A stretch of 64,000 nt of DNA, from NCBI RefSeq assembly GCF_002933295.1, contig NZ_PSSW01000005.1, positions 1 through 64,000 on the forward strand, written 5' to 3'. A program made the position numbers and the translations under genes. This DNA comes from Marinobacter flavimaris (lineage in GTDB: Bacteria > Pseudomonadota > Gammaproteobacteria > Pseudomonadales > Oleiphilaceae). Positions 15,555 to 23,104 of this stretch are shown in pieces. The notes below the pieces were generated by a model. That model saw only the letters and a program-made list of their open reading frames with translations. It ran no database searches and was not told the DNA's origin. The first letter of the stretch is position 1. Each line of letters begins with the position of its first letter.

Positions 15555-17669
15555 ATGATTATTTCCAGTTCTCCTCTCAGGCTCTACTCACCAGCCTCTG
15601 TTACCCGGCGTCAGCGATTTCGGTTAAAACGCTTTCTGGAGGGTGTCAGCCTCTGGCTGTCGGTTCTGTTGATGTTGTTTGTTCACCCACTGTATGCCGA
15701 GGCGAATGAGGCAGACAACGTCGGCCAATTGCATTTTGTCGATGGCCAGGGGCAATGGCAGGAACCGGCACTGGTGCTGGACAGTGAATTCGACATCCAG
15801 GTCAGCGGACTGATTGCCGACACCCGGTTGCTGCGCAGTTTCCGGAATACCAGTGACCAGTGGCGGGAAGGCATTTTCGTGTTCCCGTTGCCCGAGAAGG
15901 CCAGTGTCTATGGTCTGACCATGAAGGTGGGGGAGCGGACCATTGAGGGCAAGGTGCAGCCGAAAGAGACGGCGCGTCGGACCTATGAGAAAGCAAAGCA
16001 GGCCGGGCAGCATGCGGCGAATGTGGAGCAGCAGCGTCCGAATCTGTTTACCGCCCGGGTTGCCAATATCCCGCCGGGGGAGACGGTTTCGGTGGAGCTG
16101 AAGTACCAGCAACCGGTGCAGTATCAGGCCGGGGTGTTCGAGCTCACTGTGCCAACCACGCTGACGCCCCGTTACATGCCGGGAAAGGCGCTCAGTGCAG
16201 CGCCGGATCAGTGGCAGGGTGGTTGGGCAGTGCCGACGACCGAAGTGCCGGACGCCGGTGCCATCAGTCCCTTTACGGTTAATCCGGGTGATGTGGCGGA
16301 CGATAGCCATCGGGCGGTGATCAATCTGGTGATTGATTCCGGGCTCCCCCTTGAGAGCGTCTCCAGCCCGTCGCACCGACTTGCGACCAGTCAGGACGGC
16401 CAGACGTTCAGAGTTCGTCCCGATGGGGGCGAAATCCTTATGGACCGGGACTTTGTGGTGCGCTGGCGCCCTGTTGCCGGGCTGGAGCCCTCGGCAGCGG
16501 TGTTCCATCAGTCCTGGGAAGGAGAGGACTACCTCATGGCCATGCTGGTGCCCGGAGAAAGCGGCGCCATGGCGTTGCCCCGGGATCTGGTGTTCGTGAT
16601 CGACACCTCCGGTTCCATGGCGGGCGAATCGATCCGCCAGGCCCGAGATGCTCTTCAGGCCGGTCTGGGCACACTGACACCAAGGGATAGGTTCAATGTC
16701 ATCCAGTTCAACAGCCAGACGCATTCCCTGTTCATGCAGCCTGAAGTGGCCACCGGTAACAACCTTGCCCGGGCGCGCCAATATGTGGATCGCCTTCGTG
16801 CCGACGGTGGCACCGAGATGGCACCGGCTCTGTCCAGAGCCCTGGAAGGCGGAGGCGAGACTGAAGACGGCGCACGGGTGCGCCAGGTCATTTTCATTAC
16901 CGATGGCGCGGTGGGAAATGAAGCCGCCCTGTTCCGGCAGATCCGCCAGCAGCTTGGAAACCAGAGGCTGTTTACGGTGGCTATTGGCTCTGCGCCGAAC
17001 CGGCACTTCATGCGCGAAGCCGCCCGCTGGGGGAGGGGTACCTACACGGCGATTCACTCGCCTTCGGATGTGGATGGACCTCTGCAGGCCCTGTTCTCAG
17101 CCATGGAGTCACCGGTTCTGACCGATATCGGGGTCAACTGGCCCGGCCAGAAAGCCGGTCAGGAGTCGTTTCCGAGACGCCCGGGCGATTTGTTCCAGGG
17201 CGAGCCGCTGATTCATGTGGTCCGTGGCGTCCCGGCCACGGGGCAGCTGGAGGTGTCGGGGCGCCTGCCGGGTGGCAGGGACTGGACCAGAACGCTGGAT
17301 CTGCAGCAGGCCGCTCCCGCAACGGGGCTGCATCGGCATTGGGCGAGGGAGAAAATCGACAGTTTGGAGGATGAGGCTAAGGTCACAGGCCGGGAGCCGG
17401 ATGAGGCCGGCCTGACCGAGCTGGCGGTTCAGCACGGCCTGATGTCTGCCTACACCAGTTTTGTGGCCGTGGATTCCACACCCGCCCGAAGTTCAGAGGC
17501 GCCCATGGAATCGGATAATTTGCCCACTCTTCTACCGGCGGGCAGCCAGGCGGGCATGCTGCGCTATCCACAGACGGCAACATCGGCGCCGTTGCTGATC
17601 GCGCTCGGTTTGGTGGGGTTGATGTTTTCACTGGCGATTGTGCTGCTGCAGAGGAGGGCGTTCTCATGA
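15555..17669 (+). CDS. VIT/VWA-domain sortase target protein
   Basis: A 704-residue exported protein. The basic N-terminus is followed by a signal peptide (LWLSVLLMLFVHPLYA). A VIT domain covers about 65-190 (PLPEKASVYGLTMKVGERTIEG). A von Willebrand A domain covers about 335-510, with an intact MIDAS (DTSGSMAGES). The C-terminus has a sorting-signal layout: YPQTAT (671-676), a hydrophobic helix, then QRRAFS. Proteins of this type (TIGR03788-like) are usually the sole substrate of the adjacent sortase. The Leu of LPxTG is replaced by Tyr and the Gly by Ala. ACAAGGATT before ATG 15555 supports this start rather than 15414. The stop overlaps the sortase start by four bases (ATGA). Confidence 0.87.
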   Translation: MIISSSPLRLYSPASVTRRQRFRLKRFLEGVSLWLSVLLMLFVHPLYAEANEADNVGQLHFVDGQGQWQEPALVLDSEFDIQVSGLIADTRLLRSFRNTSDQWREGIFVFPLPEKASVYGLTMKVGERTIEGKVQPKETARRTYEKAKQAGQHAANVEQQRPNLFTARVANIPPGETVSVELKYQQPVQYQAGVFELTVPTTLTPRYMPGKALSAAPDQWQGGWAVPTTEVPDAGAISPFTVNPGDVADDSHRAVINLVIDSGLPLESVSSPSHRLATSQDGQTFRVRPDGGEILMDRDFVVRWRPVAGLEPSAAVFHQSWEGEDYLMAMLVPGESGAMALPRDLVFVIDTSGSMAGESIRQARDALQAGLGTLTPRDRFNVIQFNSQTHSLFMQPEVATGNNLARARQYVDRLRADGGTEMAPALSRALEGGGETEDGARVRQVIFITDGAVGNEAALFRQIRQQLGNQRLFTVAIGSAPNRHFMREAARWGRGTYTAIHSPSDVDGPLQALFSAMESPVLTDIGVNWPGQKAGQESFPRRPGDLFQGEPLIHVVRGVPATGQLEVSGRLPGGRDWTRTLDLQQAAPATGLHRHWAREKIDSLEDEAKVTGREPDEAGLTELAVQHGLMSAYTSFVAVDSTPARSSEAPMESDNLPTLLPAGSQAGMLRYPQTATSAPLLIALGLVGLMFSLAIVLLQRRAFS

Positions 17670-18256
17670 CCCGGCTTCTGCTTCTGTTATTGACCAGCTC
17701 TGCTACCTTGTTGGTATTCGGGTTATGGATTCCGCTCAAGGCGGTTATCGCCCAGGAATTACTGGCGATCGCCTGGGCTGAAAGCCAGGCACGGCAGACG
17801 GAATCGCGTCCCTGGCCCTGGGCGGACACCTGGCCGGTAGCCCGGCTGGCTATTCCGGAACTGAACGACTCGATGATTGTTCTGGCCGATACCCATGGTG
17901 AGAGCCTGGCCTTTGGGCCGGGCCGATTAACCGGAGGCGCAGATGTCGGGGGAGCCGTGATCATTGCCGGGCACCGGGATACACATTTCCGGAGCCTGAA
18001 AGCACTGGAGACCGGCAATGAGGTGCGTCTGCAGGGAAGGGATGGCCGTTGGCAGAGTTACCTGGTGGAGGGTGCCCGGGTGGTGGACAGCCGTTCAGAG
18101 CTGATCGATACCCAGCGTCTGCCAGAGGGGACGCTTCTGCTGGTGACCTGTTACCCGTTCGACAGTGTCGACGCCGGTGGGCCGCTGCGATACGTCGTCA
18201 GAGCCTCGGCAAAGGGTAAACAAAGGGAACAAATTGACACTGTTGCCGGAATATAA
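17666..18256 (+). CDS. Class GN sortase
   Basis: A 196-residue membrane-anchored transpeptidase. An N-terminal hydrophobic anchor (residues 3-30) precedes the sortase barrel. The catalytic triad is H103 in AGHRDTHF, C162 in LLVTCYPF and R175 in PLRYVV. Class GN is the Gram-negative sortase type paired with one VIT/VWA target. It should cleave the sorting signal of the upstream protein (15555-17669) and attach it to an amine acceptor or release it. Translation is coupled to the target through an ATGA overlap. The next gene follows after a palindrome at 18259. Confidence 0.92.
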   Translation: MTRLLLLLLTSSATLLVFGLWIPLKAVIAQELLAIAWAESQARQTESRPWPWADTWPVARLAIPELNDSMIVLADTHGESLAFGPGRLTGGADVGGAVIIAGHRDTHFRSLKALETGNEVRLQGRDGRWQSYLVEGARVVDSRSELIDTQRLPEGTLLLVTCYPFDSVDAGGPLRYVVRASAKGKQREQIDTVAGI

Positions 18257-18258
18257 AG

Positions 18259-18280
18259 TTGGCGTACACTTGTGCGCCAA
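18259..18280. promoter_or_regulatory. Imperfect 22-bp palindrome before the acyltransferase gene
   Basis: TTGGCGTACAC followed by TTGTGCGCCAA matches its own reverse complement at 9 of 11 arm positions. It lies 24 bases before the acyltransferase start. The size and spacing suit a dimeric repressor such as a TetR-type lipid regulator, which is inference only. Confidence 0.45.
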
Positions 18281-18304
18281 AATTTCGCTGCAGAGTTTGG
18301 TTGC

Positions 18305-19003
18305 ATGGGTATTATCAGAAAACTGCTGGCGTGGCTGAGCGTACCGATCATTTGCCTGTTCGCGCTCGTGTTCTACGCGGCGAGGCCGTTCAATCCGGAC
18401 AACAACCGTATCCTGGCGCGCGTCGTCGCTCGTTTCGGGCGGGCGGTTCTGGGTATGGAGCGCCCTCTTGAAGGCTGGGAAAACATGCCGCAGGACCGGC
18501 CTACCGTCGTCATTGCCAATCACCAGCACAATGACGATCTGTTTGTTGTGGGCGACTTGTTGCCGCCGCGCACCGTCACGGTTGGTAAATCGTCACTGGT
18601 CTGGGTGCCTTTCTTTGGCCAGGTCTTCTGGCTGGGCGGTAACGTTATCCTTAATCGCGGACGCTCCCACAAAGCCATTGCGGTCATGAAGGCCACCAGC
18701 AGCGCCATCGCACGGGATCGAAAGAGCCTCTGGGTTTTCCCCGAAGGCACCCGCAGCAGGGGCCGGGGACTGCAGAAATTCAAGAAAGGCGCGTTTCACG
18801 CAGCGGTAGCATCGGGCGCGCCCATCACCATGGTCTGTGTTCAGGAGTACGCCGATGAGGCCGTCGGCTGGACCGGCCGGCGTGAGTCAGTGGCCATTCG
18901 GGTTTTACCGCCCATCGAAACCGAGGATCTCACGGCTGATGATATTCCGGAGCTGATCGAGCGTTGCCACAAAAAAATGTCGGAGACGATTGCCACATTG
19001 TAA
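18305..19003 (+). CDS. 1-acyl-sn-glycerol-3-phosphate acyltransferase (PlsC-like)
   Basis: A 232-residue inner-membrane enzyme of the PlsC/LPLAT family, adding the second acyl chain in phospholipid synthesis. An N-terminal hydrophobic segment (SVPIICLFALVFYAARP) is followed by the catalytic H-x4-D box (ANHQHNDDL), the FFGQVFWLGGNVILNRG region and the substrate-binding FPEGTRSRG. ATG 18305 gives a usual N-terminus; a GTG at 18272 in the same frame falls inside the palindrome and is less likely. It starts 49 bases after the sortase gene and may be partly read through from it, but the palindrome suggests its own control. Confidence 0.88.
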   Translation: MGIIRKLLAWLSVPIICLFALVFYAARPFNPDNNRILARVVARFGRAVLGMERPLEGWENMPQDRPTVVIANHQHNDDLFVVGDLLPPRTVTVGKSSLVWVPFFGQVFWLGGNVILNRGRSHKAIAVMKATSSAIARDRKSLWVFPEGTRSRGRGLQKFKKGAFHAAVASGAPITMVCVQEYADEAVGWTGRRESVAIRVLPPIETEDLTADDIPELIERCHKKMSETIATL

Positions 19004-19098
19004 TCGCCTCGTCTGGAAGTGCTTGAAGCACTTCGGTAAACAGGGCAGTCTTGCGGGACTGATCGTTTCGTTCAACGACCCTCAGGGAGAGGCAAGAG

Positions 19099-19341
19099 AT
19101 GAATCTGATTCTGTTTTTGATTATAGGCGGTGTGGCCGGTTGGCTGGCTGGTTTGATCATGAAGGGCCGTGGTTTTGGCATTCTGGCCAACATCGGTATT
19201 GGTATTGTCGGCTCGTTTCTCGGCGGTTTTGTGTTCCGCCTTCTGGGTCTGGCGGCCCAGGGTGCTGTTGGTGAGCTGGTCACCGCAACGGTAGGCGCTG
19301 TGTTGCTTCTCGCTATTGTTAGTGCAATCAAGAAGGCCTGA
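19099..19341 (+). CDS. GlsB/YeaQ/YmgE family small membrane protein
   Basis: An 80-residue protein made of three hydrophobic helices with glycine-rich turns (IIGGVAGWLAGLIMKGRGFG, IGIVGSFLGGF and a C-terminal helix). This is the transglycosylase-associated/GlsB pattern. Family members are linked to envelope or general stress in other bacteria, but the biochemical role is unknown. GGGAGAGGCAAGAG precedes the ATG. The next gene begins two bases after the stop, so they form a two-gene operon. Confidence 0.87.
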   Translation: MNLILFLIIGGVAGWLAGLIMKGRGFGILANIGIGIVGSFLGGFVFRLLGLAAQGAVGELVTATVGAVLLLAIVSAIKKA

Positions 19342-19343
19342 GC

Positions 19344-19745
19344 ATGATCGTACCCGTAACCGGAGTGTTTGCCGCAGTTATCGGCATTCTTTTGCTGGTG
19401 TTGTCGGCGCAGGTCGTCAAATTTCGTCTGAAGTACAAAAAGGGCCTGGGCGTCACCGATGATCGGGATTTCGAGGCCGCGGTCCGGGCCCACGCCAACC
19501 TGGTGGAGTATGCGCCACTCGGTCTGCTCATGCTGGCTATCGCTGAGCTCAACGGCGTTTCCAGTACTCTGATTTACTGGACCGGTATGGCGCTGGTGGT
19601 TGGCCGCATTCTTCATGCCTTCGGCATGATCAACGGTCGCGGTGGCACCCATTGGGCCCGTATGATCGGCATTCTGCTGACCTGGCTGGCGATTCTGGTG
19701 ACAGCCTTATTGCTGTTGTGGAACGTCTGGCAGGTTTATGGCTAG
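19344..19745 (+). CDS. MAPEG family membrane protein
   Basis: A 133-residue protein with four hydrophobic helices. It carries the MAPEG pattern RVRAHANLVEY-like (here AAVRAHANLVEYAPLGLL) and RILHAFG. MAPEG proteins include membrane glutathione transferases and eicosanoid enzymes, while bacterial members such as YecN are uncharacterised. It sits directly behind the GlsB-like gene and ends before a strong terminator (19754-19782). Confidence 0.85.
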   Translation: MIVPVTGVFAAVIGILLLVLSAQVVKFRLKYKKGLGVTDDRDFEAAVRAHANLVEYAPLGLLMLAIAELNGVSSTLIYWTGMALVVGRILHAFGMINGRGGTHWARMIGILLTWLAILVTALLLLWNVWQVYG

Positions 19746-19753
19746 ACCAGAAA

Positions 19754-19782
19754 AGAACGGGCGGCCAATGGCCGCCCGTTCT
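19754..19782. terminator. Bidirectional terminator hairpin
   Basis: AGAACGGGCGGCC (19754-19766) pairs perfectly with GGCCGCCCGTTCT (19770-19782) around AAT. On the minus strand the stem is followed by TTTT, so it ends the DUF2202 gene well; on the plus strand it follows the MAPEG gene but the T stretch is weaker. Confidence 0.85.
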
Positions 19783-19810
19783 GCTTTCAGCAACCCGGTT
19801 TTATACCCGG

Positions 19811-20464
19811 TCAGTCTTCAACCTGGCTCTCATCCTCCAGGATAAGCTCTACTTCTTCCGCATCCAGTACCTGAGGCTCATAGGTCAGTCCCTGTGCCTC
19901 GATCACGCTTACAAAGGCTTTCAGGTGGCTTTTTGATCCATCCAGCAGGTTGGAATAGGCAAGAATGATGGCGCGCTCATCGGTTTGATTAATCGCAGCC
20001 AGAATATCTCTCATATCCTTCTCTTCGATCAGGCCCCCTACGAACAGGCCATCAACAAACGAGTTTTTTCCCTTGGCAACCAATTCGTCATACAGGGCCT
20101 GAAGTTCCTGATTGGTGAATACGCCGATCGTGTCATTCACTACCGGGTCTTCAACATCAAACTTTTTCAACAGGTAGTCTACGGTGCTGGTATGAGATTC
20201 TTCGGACAGCGCGATTCTTGCGAATACCTGCGTTCTGTCGCCCCAGTACTGGTCCATTGTGAGATAAACGTCTCGGGCCAGCTTTTCCTCTTCGCGCATG
20301 AACTGCAGATCGCTCACCTCAATGGTGGTCAGATCTTCCGAATCGGCAGTTTCTGCCGATCCACCCCCGCCGTCGCTGTTGCGCGGACCGCCTGCAGCGA
20401 ATGTGGCGCTGGTAAGGAACATCGAACCAATGAGTGCGGCAGTGGTGAAGGTTTTTGCGTTCAT
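19811..20464 (-). CDS. Exported DUF2202 ferritin-like protein
   Basis: A 217-residue protein with a signal peptide (residues 1-22, MNAKTFTTAALIGSMFLTSATFA). A glycine-rich linker is followed by a DUF2202 domain beginning LQFMREEEKLARDVYLTMDQYWG and containing IALSEESHTSTVDYLL. The spaced Glu and His residues (EEEK, EESH) resemble a ferritin-like metal site, though metal binding is an inference. The tail is strongly acidic. AGAGAGG stands 6 bases before ATG 20464; the frame extends to 20530 but that stretch has no signal-peptide logic. The upstream region is AT-rich. Confidence 0.83.
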   Translation of the reverse strand: MNAKTFTTAALIGSMFLTSATFAAGGPRNSDGGGGSAETADSEDLTTIEVSDLQFMREEEKLARDVYLTMDQYWGDRTQVFARIALSEESHTSTVDYLLKKFDVEDPVVNDTIGVFTNQELQALYDELVAKGKNSFVDGLFVGGLIEEKDMRDILAAINQTDERAIILAYSNLLDGSKSHLKAFVSVIEAQGLTYEPQVLDAEEVELILEDESQVED

Positions 20465-20530
20465 AGTGACCTCTCTAGTCAGGTAACAGTTAAACCCTGG
20501 ATACATGACTAAGACGAGGAATTCGGGCAA

Positions 20531-20772
20531 AAGGTTCGTTAAATAAATGTAAGTTTGCTTTCTAGTTTGTAAATAAAGTCTTGTTTTTATTGAATAATAA
20601 TTTTCAGTTTTAATGAAATTGATCCGTTTACCGCTTCAGAAATCGGAATAATTAAGATTTCATAAAAGCCGCCGACAGCGGTTGCAGGGTGTTCCATCAC
20701 GCCTGTGCAGGGTGCATCCAGCCCCCGCTACGCGGTAAGTCCGGGGGCGGCCTATGGGGTTGGTGTTGCCGC
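20531..20772. other. AT-rich intergenic stretch
   Basis: Bases 20535-20665 are much richer in A and T than the neighbourhood and hold the likely promoter region of the DUF2202 gene, although no single -35/-10 pair stands out. At 20721-20727 and 20742-20748 GCCCCCG and CGGGGGC can pair around a 14-base loop, beyond the end of the minus-strand OmpA-domain gene. No coding potential was seen. Confidence 0.5.
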
Positions 20773-21213
20773 TCAGAGTGCCTGGGCGACATCCATGTCC
20801 ATGTATTCCAATTCTACTCGGCGGTTGGCAGCCCTGTCTTCCGGCGTTGCCAGAGGGCGCGCTGAGCCCCAGTGCCGCATTAGAATCCGGGATTCCTCCA
20901 CGCCTTCCTGAATGAGACTTCGCGCCACTGCATTGGCCCGCAATCGTGACAGAAACTGGTTGTAATCCTCCGAACCGAAGTTGTCGGAATGGCCATGAAT
21001 CCGCACGCTCACGGAAGGATGCTCCTTCAGGTAGGCGGCGTGCTGTTGCAGGAAGGCAATGTCATCCTTGTCCAGTGAGTGCTTGTTGAAGCCGTAATGG
21101 AACTTCATGCGGTGCGGGCGTCTGGTCCCGGCATCGTAAGTGGCAGCGGTGAAGCCTGCGGCCATCGCAGCATTGGCGATCAGGCCCGGGTTATCCAATA
21201 CAAGTACGGTCAT
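20773..21213 (-). CDS. OmpA C-terminal domain protein without signal peptide
   Basis: A 146-residue protein whose residues 36-140 form an OmpA/MotB peptidoglycan-binding domain. It starts with MKFHYGFNKHSL and contains VRIHGHSDNFGSEDYNQFLSRLRANAV and ANRRVELEY, including the Asp and Arg that hold diaminopimelate (HSDN and RRVE). There is no cleavable signal, no lipobox cysteine and no strong membrane helix in the first 35 residues (MTVLVLDNPGLIANAAMAAGF). Either it is exported in an unusual way or the true N-terminus has been lost. AAGGAT lies 8 bases before the ATG. It has its own upstream inverted repeat at 21248-21284. Confidence 0.75.
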   Translation of the reverse strand: MTVLVLDNPGLIANAAMAAGFTAATYDAGTRRPHRMKFHYGFNKHSLDKDDIAFLQQHAAYLKEHPSVSVRIHGHSDNFGSEDYNQFLSRLRANAVARSLIQEGVEESRILMRHWGSARPLATPEDRAANRRVELEYMDMDVAQAL

Positions 21214-21535
21214 CTGAAAATCCTTGGTTCGGTATCCGGTTTTTCTTGTTATTCCTGTTCACTATTGGCCGGAGCAGGAATAACGGCAATTGGCGAAAAG
21301 TCGATACATGTCCCGGCACAGTCCGTCGCTGGAAATGATTTAATGTCATTTGTGTGACGCGCCAATGACAGTCTCACCGGTAGTCCGGGCTTTTCCGACT
21401 CTGTGGGGTGTGCCACATTTCCGGGATTGACCCATAGCGACCTTTGCGCTGGATTCCATTTGAGCGCGAAAAGAAGGCGTGGCTGTGGTAAAAAGCAGAC
21501 TTTCAGGGACAGATTATGATGAATTGTGACCGCCC
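21214..21535. other. 322-base divergent intergenic region
   Basis: Holds the start regions of the OmpA-domain gene (minus) and the rhomboid gene (plus). Two inverted repeats are visible: 21248-21284 (listed separately) and AAATGA (21333-21338) with TCATTT (21346-21351). The rhomboid gene has a poor ribosome-binding site (GAATTGTGACCGCCC before the ATG). No small gene or RNA could be recognised. Confidence 0.5.
21248..21284. promoter_or_regulatory. 10-bp inverted repeat upstream of the OmpA-domain gene
   Basis: GTTATTCCTG (21248-21257) and CAGGAATAAC (21275-21284) are perfect inverted repeats with a 17-base spacer, 35 bases upstream of the minus-strand start at 21213. It could be an operator or a 5'-leader hairpin. 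Confidence 0.5.
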
Positions 21536-22984
21536 ATGCTGATTATCCCCGCCGAGAACGCCATCAACTGGAAACGCCCGCCCTGGGTCACCCTGGGCCT
21601 GATCATGGCCTGCCTGCTGGTTTTCCTGTTTTATCAGGGGGACGACAGCCGGAAACTCGAGCAGGCCGTTGAACAGTACCTGGCCGCCGATCTACATGAG
21701 CTGGAGGCGCCGGCCTACGAGGATTACCTGCAACGGCAAATCCAGTTCCAGGGTGAAGAAGGCCGGGTATACGAACTACAGCAGTTTCAGCAGCTCCGGG
21801 AAGAGAACGAAACCTTCTGGCTGGCCATCAATCTGATGATGGATCGGGAGTTCTACCAGTATCTGCTGCAGAACCGTGATGTGATCTGGGCGCCGACAGA
21901 AAGGGCCCGTTGGCAGGAGCAGCGCACTGCGATAGAGCAGCAGTACATCCAGAAGCTGAGTGCCAACCAGTTGGGACTGGTTCCTGCCGATCTGTCACTG
22001 TATACCCTGATCACCTACCAGTTTCTGCACGGCGGCTGGGGCCACATCATCGGTAACCTGATCTTCCTGTTCCTGCTGGGATTCACCGTTGAGAAAGCCC
22101 TGGGGCCGGGTCGGTACCTGATTGCCTATCTGGTTTGCGGTGCCTTGTCCGGCCTGATGTTTACCGCGGTTTCGGCGGGTAGCTATGTACCCCTGGTGGG
22201 TGCCTCTGGCTCGATCTCCGGCCTGATGGGCATGTACGTAGCCATCTATGGCCTGCAGAAGATCCGTTTCTTCTATTTTCTCGGCGTTTACTTCAACTAT
22301 TTCCGTGCTCCGGCTATTGCTCTGTTACCGGTATGGGTGGGCAAGGAAATCTACGATTACTGGTATGCCGGTGCCACCGGTATCGCCTACATGGCCCACG
22401 CTGGCGGTCTGATCGCAGGTGCCGGCCTGGTCTGGCTGCTTGGCAAAAGCTGGCTGCAGGTGCGAGAGGAATTTTTTGAACCGGAAGAGGAAGAGCAGGA
22501 TGCCCGGTTTACCACCGGTTACGCCCAGGCCATGGCCAGCCTCGGCCGAATGGAGTTCGATCTGGCCCGGCGGCAATTCGAGGCTCTTCGTGAGCACTAT
22601 CCGGAACGCCATATTCTGCTGGAACACCTTTACCAGTTGGCCAAACTCCGCCCGGACTTGCCCGAATATCGTGATCGCGCCAAAGAGCTGATGAACGATG
22701 CCCTCAGCCGGCGCCAGCCAGAGCAGATGATTGCGATTTGGCAGGAATACCTGGGTAAAGGGGAAAGCTATCAGCCGTTATCGGCGCAAGACCATAACCG
22801 GGTGTTGTTTACCAGCCTGAAACAGCATGATCTGAAAGCTGCCGAGAAAGCCTTTGAGCGATTGAAAAGCACCGGCGATGACATGCTGACCACCGAGGCC
22901 TGTCGGTTGCTTGTGGAAGAGTTTGAAAAGCGCCAGATGGCGCCCAAAGCTCGTCATTATCGTCAACTTCTTCAGGCCGGCTAG
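21536..22984 (+). CDS. Rhomboid-family intramembrane serine protease
   Basis: A 482-residue membrane protein. The first helix (LGLIMACLLVFLFYQ) is followed by a helical periplasmic insert, then the rhomboid core: FLHGGWGHIIGNLIFLFLLG, catalytic S224 in VGASGSISG and catalytic His in AYMAHAGGLIAG. The C-terminal 160 residues are soluble and helical with TPR-like repeats (about residues 320-480), longer than E. coli GlpG. Cleavage of membrane proteins within the bilayer is expected; the TPR part may bring substrates. Downstream is the structured repeat 22995-23103. Confidence 0.88.
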   Translation: MLIIPAENAINWKRPPWVTLGLIMACLLVFLFYQGDDSRKLEQAVEQYLAADLHELEAPAYEDYLQRQIQFQGEEGRVYELQQFQQLREENETFWLAINLMMDREFYQYLLQNRDVIWAPTERARWQEQRTAIEQQYIQKLSANQLGLVPADLSLYTLITYQFLHGGWGHIIGNLIFLFLLGFTVEKALGPGRYLIAYLVCGALSGLMFTAVSAGSYVPLVGASGSISGLMGMYVAIYGLQKIRFFYFLGVYFNYFRAPAIALLPVWVGKEIYDYWYAGATGIAYMAHAGGLIAGAGLVWLLGKSWLQVREEFFEPEEEEQDARFTTGYAQAMASLGRMEFDLARRQFEALREHYPERHILLEHLYQLAKLRPDLPEYRDRAKELMNDALSRRQPEQMIAIWQEYLGKGESYQPLSAQDHNRVLFTSLKQHDLKAAEKAFERLKSTGDDMLTTEACRLLVEEFEKRQMAPKARHYRQLLQAG

Positions 22985-22994
22985 CCTCGGGGCA

Positions 22995-23103
22995 GCAGGG
23001 TATGGGAGGGGCTTCCCAAAACACGCTGTGAATACGTCCCTGTACGCTCGGCTCCGCCATCCATGGCTCCGCACGGTTTTGGGAAGCCCCTCCCATACCC
23101 TGC
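22995..23103. repeat. Structured inverted-repeat element, copy 1
   Basis: A perfect 28-base inverted repeat (22995-23022 and 23076-23103) encloses a 53-base spacer. The spacer has ACGCTGTGAATACGTCC, then TGTACGCTCG and a small inner hairpin GCCAT-CC-ATGGC. A second element at 51799-51900 has the same core on the other strand but entirely different arms. The element fills the gap between two convergent genes and ends one base before the next stop codon, so it can act as a double-sided transcription stop. Confidence 0.88.
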
Positions 23104-23104
23104 G

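Noticed and set aside
15624-17057. Antisense open frame of 477 codons across the sortase target gene
   Set aside because: Opposite strand of a well-supported gene, with Arg/His-rich composition typical of antisense translation.
18234-18257. TTGACA followed by TATAAA before the acyltransferase
   Set aside because: Only 12 bases separate the two boxes, too short for a sigma-70 promoter.
20721-20748. GC-rich hairpin after the OmpA-domain gene as a terminator
   Set aside because: 7-base stem with a 14-base loop and no T run; kept only as a note in the intergenic entry.
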